64,000 nt of DNA from Eubacteriales bacterium mix99. Lineage in GTDB: Bacteria > Bacillota > Clostridia > Caldicoprobacterales > DTU083. The number at the start of each line of letters is the position of its first letter. Within the stretch, counting starts at the first letter, position 1. Shown here in pieces: positions 1 to 12,728 of the stretch. The notes beneath the pieces are model-generated. The model saw only the letters and a list, made by a program, of their open reading frames with translations, searched no databases and had not been told where the DNA came from. Position numbers and translations under genes: made by a program. The stretch is taken from the NCBI GenBank assembly GCA_038396605.1, contig CP121690.1:2388500-2452499 (forward strand), in the 5' to 3' direction.

Positions 1-163
1 GGGAGTATCTGAGTGAGCCAAACAGCCCGAAAGCTCACGAGCTTCTGCACACACATTATACCGTACGAAGCAGATACTGATGAAACGTGTCCACCCGAGC
101 CATGAAGCCTGTTCCAGATTGCCAGGTGCAGGAACCAGGACAGACAAACAGGATGGAAACAAA
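1..163. other. Unidentified structured non-coding stretch
   Basis: No credible reading frame covers this stretch, but it folds well. Bases 5-11 (GTATCTG) pair with 71-77 (CAGATAC) and enclose two hairpins, 13-18 with 33-38 (GTGAGC/GCTCAC) and 42-45 with 67-70 (CTTC/GAAG), giving a possible three-way junction. Further on, 108-115 pairs with 131-139 (CCTGTTCC/GGAACCAGG, one bulge), and 88-92 could instead pair with 138-142. An intrinsic terminator follows at once. It may be the 3' part of a small RNA or a structured 3' UTR of a gene left of the window. I compared it by memory with RNase P RNA, tmRNA, SRP RNA and common riboswitches and recognised none. The strand is inferred from the terminator polarity. 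Confidence 0.35.
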
Positions 164-190
164 CCAGTCGCGAGCCGGCTGGCTTTTTTT
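164..190 (+). terminator. Intrinsic terminator upstream of queG
   Basis: A 7-bp stem (CCAGTCG at 164-170, CGGCTGG at 176-182, with one T-G wobble) and a 5-base loop are followed by C and seven T. It ends transcription coming from the left of the window and isolates the queG promoter. Confidence 0.8.
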
Positions 191-202
191 ATTGCCGGTA
201 CT

Positions 203-230
203 TTGGAAAAACGGGATTTTCGTGTATAAT
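203..230 (+). promoter_or_regulatory. Probable sigma-A promoter for queG
   Basis: TTGGAA at 203-208, a 16-bp spacer and a perfect TATAAT at 225-230, placed just after a terminator and about 45 bp before the queG start. The -10 is consensus and the -35 matches partially. Confidence 0.65.
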
Positions 231-274
231 CATTCTGATAAGGTTCTGCAGTAATCTCCGGGGAGGGAAAGAAA

Positions 275-1429
275 TTGGATCAGACAGACAGAAAGGAAAT
301 CATCCGGAAGAGGGCGGAGGAACTGGGACTGGATCCCATTGCGTTTTTGCCGGTCCGGTCTTTCCCGCTTTGGAAAAAGGGAATTCAGATACGCAAATTT
401 TTTGATCCGGACACAGCCGGTTACTGGGAGAAAAGAGGACTTACCCAGGACGCCCGGACGGTACTGCCGGATGCGGGGACGATTATTGCGGCTGCCTGTC
501 CCTATGCTGTGTATCAATATCCTTTTTCCCCGGGCAAAGGGTATTACAGCGCACACTATGCCGCCTATCCGAAAGCAAGAGAAGCCATGAAGGACCTGGG
601 AGCCGTTCTTCAGAAAGACGGATATCAGGTAAAAGTCGATCCTCCTCTGCCGATGAAGGAAATTGCCTATCGCGGAGGTCTTGGAAAATATGGCAGAAAC
701 GGACTGATCCACAATCATCAGTCCGGGTCTCTTATGACCCTGCATGTCCTTCTTACGGATGCAGTCCTTCCTGCCGATAATATTGACCCGGGGGAGCTGT
801 GTGATTGCGGGGATTGCCGGCTGTGCATCCGGGCCTGCCCCATGAATGCCATAGCGGAAAACGGTGTAGTGCAGATCCGGCGCTGTCTGCGCTCCTACAT
901 GATGTCTCCGGGAATCGTGCCTGTCGGGGTACGGGAAAAGCTCGGGGACCGCATGCTGGGCTGCGAGGATTGTCAGATTGCCTGTCCCAGGAACCGGGAA
1001 GGGTACCGTAATGCTGTGGAAGCAGAATCCGGGCAGGAAATCTTTCCAATCCGAAAGCTGCTTTCCGATTATGCTGCCGGTCTGAAGAAATATATGGTGC
1101 CGGTTGCGGATACCATAGGGAAAAATTATGCCAGGCCACGTAGAATTCTGTCCATGGCCGTAATTGCCGCAGGAAATTCCGGGGATCTGTCTTATCTTCC
1201 CTTGCTGGCTCATACACTTCGCCATCCTCATCCCCCCATCCGTGCCCACAGCGCGTGGGCTATCGGAAAACTGGGCGGAGTGCCGGCTGAAGGTATCCTG
1301 AAGGCTGCCGGGGAGGAGGAAAACAACCCGGAAGTACAGGAGGAGATTCGTCTGGCGGAAGATCGGATCCGGCAGGCTTTTCTTTCCAAAAGCGGTTCCC
1401 GGATGATTTTACACCGGGATAATCCGTGA
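275..1429 (+). CDS. queG: Epoxyqueuosine reductase QueG
   Basis: A 384-residue protein. QueG is the cobalamin- and iron-sulfur-dependent enzyme that reduces epoxyqueuosine to queuosine in the wobble position of tRNAs reading NAY codons. Two ferredoxin-like clusters are visible: CGDCRLCIRACP near residue 180 and the later CEDCQIACPRN near residue 230. The C-terminus (about 285-375) has alternating hydrophobic helices like the HEAT-type repeats of the family. The start is TTG at 275 with GGGGAGGGAAAG just upstream; no in-frame ATG is better placed. Length fits Gram-positive QueG. No other queuosine genes are nearby. parE begins 62 bp later. Confidence 0.93.
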   Translation: MDQTDRKEIIRKRAEELGLDPIAFLPVRSFPLWKKGIQIRKFFDPDTAGYWEKRGLTQDARTVLPDAGTIIAAACPYAVYQYPFSPGKGYYSAHYAAYPKAREAMKDLGAVLQKDGYQVKVDPPLPMKEIAYRGGLGKYGRNGLIHNHQSGSLMTLHVLLTDAVLPADNIDPGELCDCGDCRLCIRACPMNAIAENGVVQIRRCLRSYMMSPGIVPVGVREKLGDRMLGCEDCQIACPRNREGYRNAVEAESGQEIFPIRKLLSDYAAGLKKYMVPVADTIGKNYARPRRILSMAVIAAGNSGDLSYLPLLAHTLRHPHPPIRAHSAWAIGKLGGVPAEGILKAAGEEENNPEVQEEIRLAEDRIRQAFLSKSGSRMILHRDNP

Positions 1430-1491
1430 TATAATGGGAAAAGAGCATACAACAGGAACGTTTGTTCTTTATGGGGAGGACGAAAGGAACT

Positions 1492-3438
1492 ATGACCAAA
1501 AGCTACGGAGCAAATGATATACAGGTATTGGAGGGATTGGATGCAGTCAGGCTGCGGCCTGGAATGTATATTGGCACAACCGGTGCCAGGGGCCTTCACC
1601 ATCTATTATGGGAGATTGTCGATAACGCCGTGGATGAAGCAGCGAACGGCTTTGCAACCACCGTGGAGGTGATATTGCACGACGATTGCAGCGTTACAGT
1701 CCGGGATGACGGCAGGGGGATCCCCATCGGGATGCATGACACCTTGAAAATACCAGGTGTCCAGGTGGTATTTACGCAACTTCATGCCGGAGGCAAGTTC
1801 AATACAAATAATTACAATTATTCCGGAGGGCTCCACGGTGTGGGAGCTTCTGTAGTCAATGCACTTTCCAGATGGCTGGAAGTGGAAGTGGCCATTGATG
1901 GACAATTATATCGGCAGAAATATGAAAGTTATGAGGAAAACGGTAAGATGCAGGTGGGCAAACCGGTTACGCATCTGGAACATGTGGGGGAAACGGAAAA
2001 GAAAGGGACAAAGATCCGATTTTTGCCGGATGACCGGGTTTTTCCGGATATTCACATGAATGCAGATGTGATCGCCAAGAGATTAAAGGAACTGGCCTTT
2101 CTGAATAAAGGGATTCAATTGATTCTCATAGATGAAAGGAAAGCAAAGGGGAAAAAGGATGTTTTTCATTATTCCGGCGGCCTGAAGGACTTTGTGGAAT
2201 ATTTGAATGAGGACAAATCCGTGATCCATCCGGAAGTGATTTATTTTGAAGGGGAAAAGGAAGGCATCCATGCTCAGGTAGCCATTCAATATACCGATTC
2301 GTATACGGAAAGTATTTTTTCCTATGTCAACAATATTCCGACCAGTGAAGGCGGGGCCCACGAAACGGGCTTCAAGACAGCAGTTACGAAGATGTTGAAC
2401 GATTTTGTACGAACGCAGAACCTGTACAAGGGAAAAAATGGGGGGCTGAGCGGGGAAGACTTTCGGGAAGGTATGACCGCCGTGCTCTCGATTAAGATGC
2501 ATAATGTCCAGTTTGAAGGTCAGACAAAGACCAAGCTGGGCAATCCGGAGGCCCGTATCGGCATGGAAGCCATCGTATCGGAACAGCTGGGCCTTTATCT
2601 GGAGGATATTGATCATCAGGAGACCCTGAAGCTTATACTGGAAAAGGCAATCCGCGCAGCAAAGGTGCGGGAGGCAGCCAGAAAGGCAAAGGATATCACG
2701 CGGAAGAAAAACAGTCTGGAGGCTGCGCCGCTGGTGGGGAAGCTGGCCAGCTGTACGGGCAGGGATACCAAACAGAATGAGCTGTTTATTGTCGAAGGGG
2801 ATTCTGCAGGAGGCTCTGCCAAGCAGGGAAGGGACAGACGGTTTCAGGCAATCCTTCCGCTTCGGGGGAAACCGCTGAATGTGGAAAAAAAGCGTCTGGA
2901 TCAGGTATTGGCCAATGAAGAATTCCGCACGATTATTTCCGCATTGGGTACCGGTATTGAAGAAGAATTCAAGTTAAGCAACCTGAAATATCACAAGGTC
3001 ATTATCCTGGCCGATGCGGATCAGGACGGAGCCCATATCCGGGCGATATTGCTCACGTTCTTCTTTCGCTATATGAAGGAACTGATTACCAAAGGGCATG
3101 TCTACATCGGACTGGCACCCCTTTACCGGATCGCCGGGAAAAGCCGTGTGGAATATGCGTACGATGATAACGAACTGAGGGAAAAGGTGCAGAAGATAGG
3201 AAAAGGGTATACTGTTCAGCGATATAAGGGGCTGGGAGAGATGAACCCGGAACAGCTCTGGGAAACCACCATGAATCCCGCCAATCGTGCCATTGTGAAG
3301 GTGGGGATTGAGGATGCGGCAGAGGCGGAGAAACGGATCACCATCCTTATGGGAGACAAGGTCGAATCCCGGCGCAAATACATAACCGCTTATGCGAACT
3401 TCAACAAAAAAGACATTATTCAGGAAATGGGGGTCTAA
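1492..3438 (+). CDS. parE: Type IIA topoisomerase ATPase subunit (ParE/GyrB-like)
   Basis: A 648-residue ATPase and TOPRIM subunit of a type II DNA topoisomerase, which forms an A2B2 enzyme with the next gene. The N-terminal GHKL ATPase shows EIVDNAVDEA and the glycine lid GGLHGVGASVVNALS. The TOPRIM domain shows EGDSAGGSA near residue 435 and DADQDGAH near 512. The C-terminus has KGLGEMNPEQLWETT. The frame is open from TTG at 1462 with ATGs at 1471 and 1492; 1492 is preferred because GAAAGGA lies 5-6 bases upstream and the protein then begins at the conserved YGANDIQVLEGLDAVR. The lack of recF/dnaA context favours a second topoisomerase (topo IV) over the primary gyrase, but sequence alone does not settle it. 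Confidence 0.85.
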   Translation: MTKSYGANDIQVLEGLDAVRLRPGMYIGTTGARGLHHLLWEIVDNAVDEAANGFATTVEVILHDDCSVTVRDDGRGIPIGMHDTLKIPGVQVVFTQLHAGGKFNTNNYNYSGGLHGVGASVVNALSRWLEVEVAIDGQLYRQKYESYEENGKMQVGKPVTHLEHVGETEKKGTKIRFLPDDRVFPDIHMNADVIAKRLKELAFLNKGIQLILIDERKAKGKKDVFHYSGGLKDFVEYLNEDKSVIHPEVIYFEGEKEGIHAQVAIQYTDSYTESIFSYVNNIPTSEGGAHETGFKTAVTKMLNDFVRTQNLYKGKNGGLSGEDFREGMTAVLSIKMHNVQFEGQTKTKLGNPEARIGMEAIVSEQLGLYLEDIDHQETLKLILEKAIRAAKVREAARKAKDITRKKNSLEAAPLVGKLASCTGRDTKQNELFIVEGDSAGGSAKQGRDRRFQAILPLRGKPLNVEKKRLDQVLANEEFRTIISALGTGIEEEFKLSNLKYHKVIILADADQDGAHIRAILLTFFFRYMKELITKGHVYIGLAPLYRIAGKSRVEYAYDDNELREKVQKIGKGYTVQRYKGLGEMNPEQLWETTMNPANRAIVKVGIEDAAEAEKRITILMGDKVESRRKYITAYANFNKKDIIQEMGV

Positions 3439-3441
3439 ATC

Positions 3442-5901
3442 ATGGCAGGAAAGAAGAAAAAGGAATCGTTTGTACAGGACCCCAGTAAGGTTTTTCGGAA
3501 ACCTCTGGAGGATGTCATGCACGAATCCATGATGCCTTATGCGGAATATGTCATTATGGAGCGGGCGCTGCCCAGGGTGGAGGACGGGCTGAAACCGGTT
3601 CAGCGGCGGATACTTTACACGATGAATGAACTTGGACTGACACCGGACAAGCCCTATAAGAAATCTGCCAGAATTGTCGGGGACTGTCTGGGAAAATATC
3701 ATCCCCATGGAGATACTTCCGTATACGACGCCATGGTCCGCATGGCCCAGAACTTCAATATGCGGGATCCCCTGGTGGACGGTCATGGGAACTTTGGCTC
3801 CATGGACGGGGATTCCGCTGCTGCAATGCGTTACACGGAAGCCAGGATGACGCCGCTTGCCCTTGAACTGCTTCGGGATATTGAAAAAGAGACCGTACCG
3901 TTTGACCTGAACTTTGATGATACCCTGAAGGAACCGGCTGTCCTGCCGGGGCGCTATCCCAATCTGCTGGTGAACGGCTCTTCTGGTATTGCCGTGGGCC
4001 TGGCTACCAATATACCGCCTCACAATCTCGGAGAGGTCATCGACGGTGTCATTGCCGTTATGGATGATCCGGAGATTTCCATGGATCAGCTGCTTCAAAA
4101 GATCACCGGGCCGGATTTCCCCACCGGGGGTTACATTATTGGCAGGGATGGTATCCGAAAAGCCTATGAAACGGGAAAAGGGAAAATCGTTCTGCGTGCA
4201 AAGGTGGATATCCGAAAGCTCCCGGGTGGGAAAAAGCAACTGGTCATTACTGAAATCCCCTATCAGATCAACAAAGCTGCCCTGCTGGAGAAAATACTGC
4301 ATCTCAGTGAAAAGAGAAAAGGCGTCCTGACCGGTATTTCAGATATCCGGGACGAGTCGGACCGTACCGGGATCCGGGCTGTCATTGAGATCAAAAAGGA
4401 TGCGGATGCGCAGAAAGTACTGAATTATTTGTACAAATATTCCGATCTTCAGACGACTTTTGGTGTGAACATGGTAGCGATTGCAGATGGAAAACCGAGG
4501 CAGCTGGATCTGAAATCCATGGTCCAATACTATATCCGGCATCAGGAAACGGTTGTCACCCGGAGGACCCAGTATGATCTGGACAAGGCCAAAGCCCGGG
4601 CACATATCCTGGAGGGTCTGATTATCGCCGTTGACAATATTGATCAGGTGATTTCCATCATTCGCTCCTCCAAAAATCCGAAGGAAGCACGCAAAAGGCT
4701 GCAGAAGGAATTTACCCTGACGGAGGTGCAGGCGCAGGCCATTCTGGACATGCGGCTTCAGAGGCTGACAAATATGGAAATTCTGAGTTTGGAGAAGGAA
4801 TATGCCAGGATCCGGAAATGGATGGATCGCCTGATGACGATTCTATCTTCCAAAACTCAGCTGCGCAAGGTGATTCAGAAGGAATTGCAGGAGATCCGTG
4901 AAAAATATGCGGACAAAAGAAGAACGGAGATCGTGGAAGATGCCGGCAAAGCGGAAATCAAGACGGAAGACCTGATTTACATTGAAGATATCATCATAGC
5001 GCTGACCCGAAATCAGGAAATCAAAAGCATTCCGGCGAAATCATTCCGGCATTCCAATCATGATACGGGAGAGGGGAAGCCCGGGGAGACAAACTATATT
5101 GAATTTCTGGTGAACTCCGCCACCCATCACCGGATCCTTTTCTTTACTGATATGGGAAATTGTTACGGAATTCTCGGCAAGGATATTCCGCAGGGAAAAT
5201 GGAAGGAGAAAGGGGTTCCGTTGGCCCGGCTGTTCCGCGGGCTGGACAGCAGGGAGAAAGTGGTCGGGGTGATACCGGTTTCCGAATTTCAGGACTCCCG
5301 GTATGTCCAATTCTACACGGAAGGCGGTCTGGTGAAACGAACCGCATTGGCCGAATACGATTCCCGGAAGGCAAAGCTGAAAGCCTGCGGCCTGAGGAAA
5401 GGGGACCGGGTTCTTTCAGCGGAATACAGCGACGGAAGTCCGGATGTCATGATTGTCACGTCCAATGGTATGAGCCTCCGTTTCCGCGGCAGTGAGATAA
5501 AGCCCATGGGCAGGACGGCAACAGGGGTTAAGGCAATCCAGCTGAAGAAAAACGACCGGGTCGTTTTTGCACAGCAGGTGGAAAAAGACGGAGAGCTGAT
5601 TGTTTTGACGGACAGAGGATTTGCAAAACGTTCGCCGATTGCGGATTATGAACGACAGGGCCGTGGAGGGATTGGTTTTCGGACCATTACGTTTGCCCGG
5701 AACCGGTCCAACGGCCGGGAGATTATCCGGGCTTTTTACCGGAAGGAGCCCTATGATGTGATCCTGATTCAAAAGGACGGGACAACAACAAAGCTCGACC
5801 CGGATCGGCTTTTCATGGAAACACGGGCCGCCAGGGGCCAATCCGTGGCGATGGTATTGATGGATAATGAGATTCAGTTTGCATACCGCAACTATGAATA
5901 A
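3442..5901 (+). CDS. parC: Type IIA topoisomerase cleavage subunit (ParC/GyrA-like)
   Basis: An 819-residue DNA breakage-reunion subunit. The catalytic tyrosine is Tyr131 in [10 protein letters not shown], preceded by the winged-helix PHGD motif ([14 protein letters not shown]). A coiled-coil arm follows, with the [12 protein letters not shown] segment near 435. The C-terminal beta-pinwheel holds a degenerate GyrA box, QGRGGIG at 739-745, instead of QRRGGKG. An intact box gives gyrase its DNA-wrapping and negative-supercoiling ability, so the variant leaves the choice between topo IV and gyrase open. The gene starts 3 bases after parE and is co-transcribed with it. A terminator follows. Confidence 0.85.
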   Translation: MAGKKKKESFVQDPSKVFRKPLEDVMHESMMPYAEYVIMERALPRVEDGLKPVQRRILYTMNELGLTPDKPYKKSARIVGDCLGKYHPHGDTSVYDAMVRMAQNFNMRDPLVDGHGNFGSMDGDSAAAMRYTEARMTPLALELLRDIEKETVPFDLNFDDTLKEPAVLPGRYPNLLVNGSSGIAVGLATNIPPHNLGEVIDGVIAVMDDPEISMDQLLQKITGPDFPTGGYIIGRDGIRKAYETGKGKIVLRAKVDIRKLPGGKKQLVITEIPYQINKAALLEKILHLSEKRKGVLTGISDIRDESDRTGIRAVIEIKKDADAQKVLNYLYKYSDLQTTFGVNMVAIADGKPRQLDLKSMVQYYIRHQETVVTRRTQYDLDKAKARAHILEGLIIAVDNIDQVISIIRSSKNPKEARKRLQKEFTLTEVQAQAILDMRLQRLTNMEILSLEKEYARIRKWMDRLMTILSSKTQLRKVIQKELQEIREKYADKRRTEIVEDAGKAEIKTEDLIYIEDIIIALTRNQEIKSIPAKSFRHSNHDTGEGKPGETNYIEFLVNSATHHRILFFTDMGNCYGILGKDIPQGKWKEKGVPLARLFRGLDSREKVVGVIPVSEFQDSRYVQFYTEGGLVKRTALAEYDSRKAKLKACGLRKGDRVLSAEYSDGSPDVMIVTSNGMSLRFRGSEIKPMGRTATGVKAIQLKKNDRVVFAQQVEKDGELIVLTDRGFAKRSPIADYERQGRGGIGFRTITFARNRSNGREIIRAFYRKEPYDVILIQKDGTTTKLDPDRLFMETRAARGQSVAMVLMDNEIQFAYRNYE

Positions 5902-5928
5902 TAGCTGCCTGTGCTGCCCCATTCCGGT

Positions 5929-5963
5929 CTGTCCTTTTCTGCCGGAAAGGACAGCCTTTTTTT
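5929..5963 (+). terminator. Intrinsic terminator after the topoisomerase pair
   Basis: Perfect 9-bp stem CTGTCCTTT/AAAGGACAG (5929-5937 and 5946-5954), 8-base loop, then a seven-T tract. Confidence 0.9.
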
Positions 5964-6045
5964 ATATGTCCTGCAGGACGCTGCTGTAAAATAAGTCATA
6001 AGCCGGATTGCCCTGTAATAGATTACTAGTAGCGAGGTGTTGTAC

Positions 6046-6834
6046 ATGCAAGTTATTTATCTGTCCAGGGCAAAGGGCACCAGGCTGCTGTTGGTGATCT
6101 GTCTGGTCATGTTGTCCCTCCTATTTCTTGATAACAGCTATGGGAAGGAGGTACGAAAGACGGCAGCGGTTTTTTTGAATCCAAGGAAGGAGCTTCCCAT
6201 TTATTCGGTGGAAACGAAGGAGAAGAAGATAGCGATTTCCTTCGATGCGGCCTGGGGAGCCGAATATACCTCAAAAATCATGGATATTCTTGAGGAAAGA
6301 GATATTCGAACCACCTTTTTTTTGGTCGGGATCTGGGTGGATAAGTATCCCGAACGGGTAAAGGAGATCGCAGAAAGAGGGCATGAGATCGGCAATCATT
6401 CCACAACTCATCCGGAAATGTCAAAGCTGAGCAAGGAACAGATGACTTCCGAGATTACGACCACACAGAAAAAGATCGGCAAATTGGCCGGCAGCCATGC
6501 AGTTCATCTGATTCGCCCGCCTTACGGGGACTACAATGACCTGCTGATACAAACCTGCCGCGAGCTGGGCTTCTATCCCATACAATGGGACGTGGATTCC
6601 CTGGACTGGAAGGAGGAAGGGGTTCAGCCAGTGGTGGACCGGGTGATGCATAAAGTGAGGAACGGATCCATTATATTGTTTCACAATAACGGGAAATATA
6701 CGACGGAAGCCCTGCCGCAGATTCTGGATCAACTTTTGAAGGAAGGATACACGATTATCCCGGTCTCCGAATTGATTTATAAGGATCATTACCGCATGGA
6801 TCATACAGGAAGACAGATAAAGACAGAAGATTGA
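6046..6834 (+). CDS. pdaB: PdaB-like polysaccharide deacetylase (sporulation type)
   Basis: A 262-residue NodB-fold deacetylase with an N-terminal membrane anchor (about residues 10-27, hydrophobic after the KGTR charge cluster). The NodB motifs are the PdaB variants: SFDAAWG (motif 1, metal aspartate), HSTTHP (motif 2, metal histidines), RPPYG (motif 3) and LFHN near the end. It should act outside the membrane on N-acetylated wall glycans. In Bacillus PdaB is needed to maintain spores late in sporulation; that role here is inferred. The frame opens at GTG 6037, but ATG 6046 has AGCGAGG about 8 bases upstream and gives the usual short N-terminus. It stands alone between two terminators with no clear sigma-A promoter. 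Confidence 0.85.
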   Translation: MQVIYLSRAKGTRLLLVICLVMLSLLFLDNSYGKEVRKTAAVFLNPRKELPIYSVETKEKKIAISFDAAWGAEYTSKIMDILEERDIRTTFFLVGIWVDKYPERVKEIAERGHEIGNHSTTHPEMSKLSKEQMTSEITTTQKKIGKLAGSHAVHLIRPPYGDYNDLLIQTCRELGFYPIQWDVDSLDWKEEGVQPVVDRVMHKVRNGSIILFHNNGKYTTEALPQILDQLLKEGYTIIPVSELIYKDHYRMDHTGRQIKTED

Positions 6835-6913
6835 TCCCGAACGGCAGAACAGTTCTTTGCAAAACAGATCGTGCTTGTCAACACCGGAGAAGCAGAAGGG
6901 AGAGGGACGTGGA

Positions 6914-7591
6914 ATGACGGAATATACCACGGATAATAATTGGGTTACTCTGGCAGGGAAAGTAAGTACAGCCCTCAGTTTCAGCCATGAGATGTACGGA
7001 GAAGGGTTTTACAGTTTTATTCTTGCCGTCCCAAGGCTCAGTAATTATGTGGATCAGCTGCCGGTTACCATTTCCGAACGTCTGATTGGAGGGGTTGATC
7101 TGAATGTCGGTGCGGAAGTTTTGATTGAGGGACAGTTCCGGTCCTATAATAAGTTTGCCGATGGTGCAAACCGGTTGGTGCTGACGGTTTTTGCACGGGA
7201 AATATCCAACCGGACGGAGGAAGTCCATAATCCCAATCAGATATTCCTGAACGGGTTTCTCTGCAAACCGCCGGTTTATCGAACGACACCGTTCAAACGG
7301 GAAATAGCCGATTTATTGGTGGCAGTCAATCGCGCCTATAATAAATCGGATTATATACCGACCATCGCATGGGGAAGAAATGCCAGGTTCTGCCAGGATC
7401 TTGATGTGGGGGATCACCTGAAAATCTGGGGCAGAATCCAGAGCAGGGATTATCAGAAGAAGCACCCCACAGGTGAGGTGGAGGAAAGAGTGGCTTATGA
7501 GGTGTCGGTATCCAAGATGGAAGTTGCCGGAGAGGAAGAAGAAAGCGGAGAGGATCCACAGCAAAGCGAACCGGATCAAACGGAGCAATAG
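6914..7591 (+). CDS. SSB-like protein with two OB-fold halves
   Basis: A 225-residue protein of the single-strand DNA-binding family found in Clostridia beside the canonical SSB. The second half (about 108-205) is the better conserved: NGFLCKPP, then REIADLLVAVNRAYN, PTIAWGRNARF and HLKIWGRIQSRDYQ match the OB-fold strands of SSB/PriB. The first half (about 8-105) has a similar strand pattern and may be a diverged OB fold. The tail is acidic (EEEESGED) but lacks the DIPF tip that recruits partners. ATG 6914 is preferred over an upstream in-frame ATG at 6857 because GAGGGACGTGGA lies right before it. Single-strand DNA binding is the likely role; a link to the downstream helicase is contextual. 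Confidence 0.72.
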   Translation: MTEYTTDNNWVTLAGKVSTALSFSHEMYGEGFYSFILAVPRLSNYVDQLPVTISERLIGGVDLNVGAEVLIEGQFRSYNKFADGANRLVLTVFAREISNRTEEVHNPNQIFLNGFLCKPPVYRTTPFKREIADLLVAVNRAYNKSDYIPTIAWGRNARFCQDLDVGDHLKIWGRIQSRDYQKKHPTGEVEERVAYEVSVSKMEVAGEEEESGEDPQQSEPDQTEQ

Positions 7592-7600
7592 AGGAAATTA

Positions 7601-7626
7601 AAAAAGTGCTGTACCAGCACTTTTTT
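7601..7626 (+). terminator. Intrinsic terminator after the SSB-like gene
   Basis: AAAAAGTGCTG, a TAC loop and CAGCACTTTTTT form a near-perfect hairpin with A and T flanks (stem GTGCTG 7606-7611 with CAGCAC 7615-7620). It could work in both directions. Confidence 0.88.
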
Positions 7627-7642
7627 GATTGGAACGCAGCTA

Positions 7643-7671
7643 TTCATTTTATTGTTCTGCTGTGTTAAAAT
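7643..7671 (+). promoter_or_regulatory. Probable promoter for the YerC-like regulator
   Basis: TTCATT at 7643-7648, a 17-bp spacer and TAAAAT at 7666-7671 with a TG one base upstream (extended -10). It lies between the preceding terminator and the regulator start. Confidence 0.6.
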
Positions 7672-7740
7672 AGAGAAGCAGGCAAACAAATATCGGAATC
7701 TCCGACGGAAAGGAGAAATCAGCATTACGGGAGGATCAGA

Positions 7741-8034
7741 ATGAAATACGAATCCAAATTACAGAGTGTACAGATGGATACTTTATTTGATGCGATTTTA
7801 TGTTTGAAGAATCGGGAGGAGTGTTATCGCTTTTTTGAGGATCTTTGTACGGTCAATGAGATTCAGTCCCTGGCGCAGAGGCTGGAGGTTGCCAGGATGC
7901 TGAGGGAGGAATGCACATACCACGAAATTGCGGATCGGACAGGAGCCAGCACAGCCACCATCAGCAGGGTGAACCGATCCCTGACATACGGAGCGGACGG
8001 GTACAGCCTGATTCTGGACCGGCTTGGCAAGTAA
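7741..8034 (+). CDS. yerC: YerC/YecD-type TrpR-family DNA-binding protein
   Basis: A 97-residue all-helical protein of the TrpR-related YerC/YecD family. Residues 35-80 hold the helix-turn-helix: SLAQRLEVARML, then TYHEIADRTGASTATISRVNRSL as recognition unit. The N-terminal helices (about 10-35) form the dimer core in TrpR. Regulatory targets are not known from sequence. ATG 7741 has ACGGGAGGA 6-7 bases upstream. In Firmicutes this gene is often just ahead of pcrA, as here, though a separate promoter-like site precedes pcrA. Confidence 0.85.
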   Translation: MKYESKLQSVQMDTLFDAILCLKNREECYRFFEDLCTVNEIQSLAQRLEVARMLREECTYHEIADRTGASTATISRVNRSLTYGADGYSLILDRLGK

Positions 8035-8101
8035 AAGCATTCCAAAGCAGCTTTGACGTTGAGAACAGCAGAAAGACGTCTTTTTTGTTACTTTTCCTTA
8101 T

Positions 8102-8130
8102 TTTTAAGACGGCTGCAAACATGATATAAT
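8102..8130 (+). promoter_or_regulatory. Possible extended -10 promoter for pcrA
   Basis: TGATATAAT (TATAAT at 8125-8130 with an upstream TG) about 30 bp before the pcrA start. The -35 region (TTTTAA at 8102-8107) is poor, so it would rely on the extended -10. Confidence 0.5.
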
Positions 8131-8161
8131 GGAAGAAATATCAGCATAGGTGTGTGATGGA

Positions 8162-12701
<4,540 letters not shown>

Positions 12702-12728
12702 AGAAGTTTCTTTGCAGGACGCGGCTTC

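Noticed and set aside
1-274. Cobalamin or preQ1 riboswitch ahead of queG
   Set aside because: The structured part lies before a terminator and before the queG promoter, so it is not in the queG leader, and conserved aptamer sequences are not seen.
2974-4302. 442-codon minus-strand frame spanning parE/parC
   Set aside because: Shadow of two conserved topoisomerase genes with no family signal of its own.
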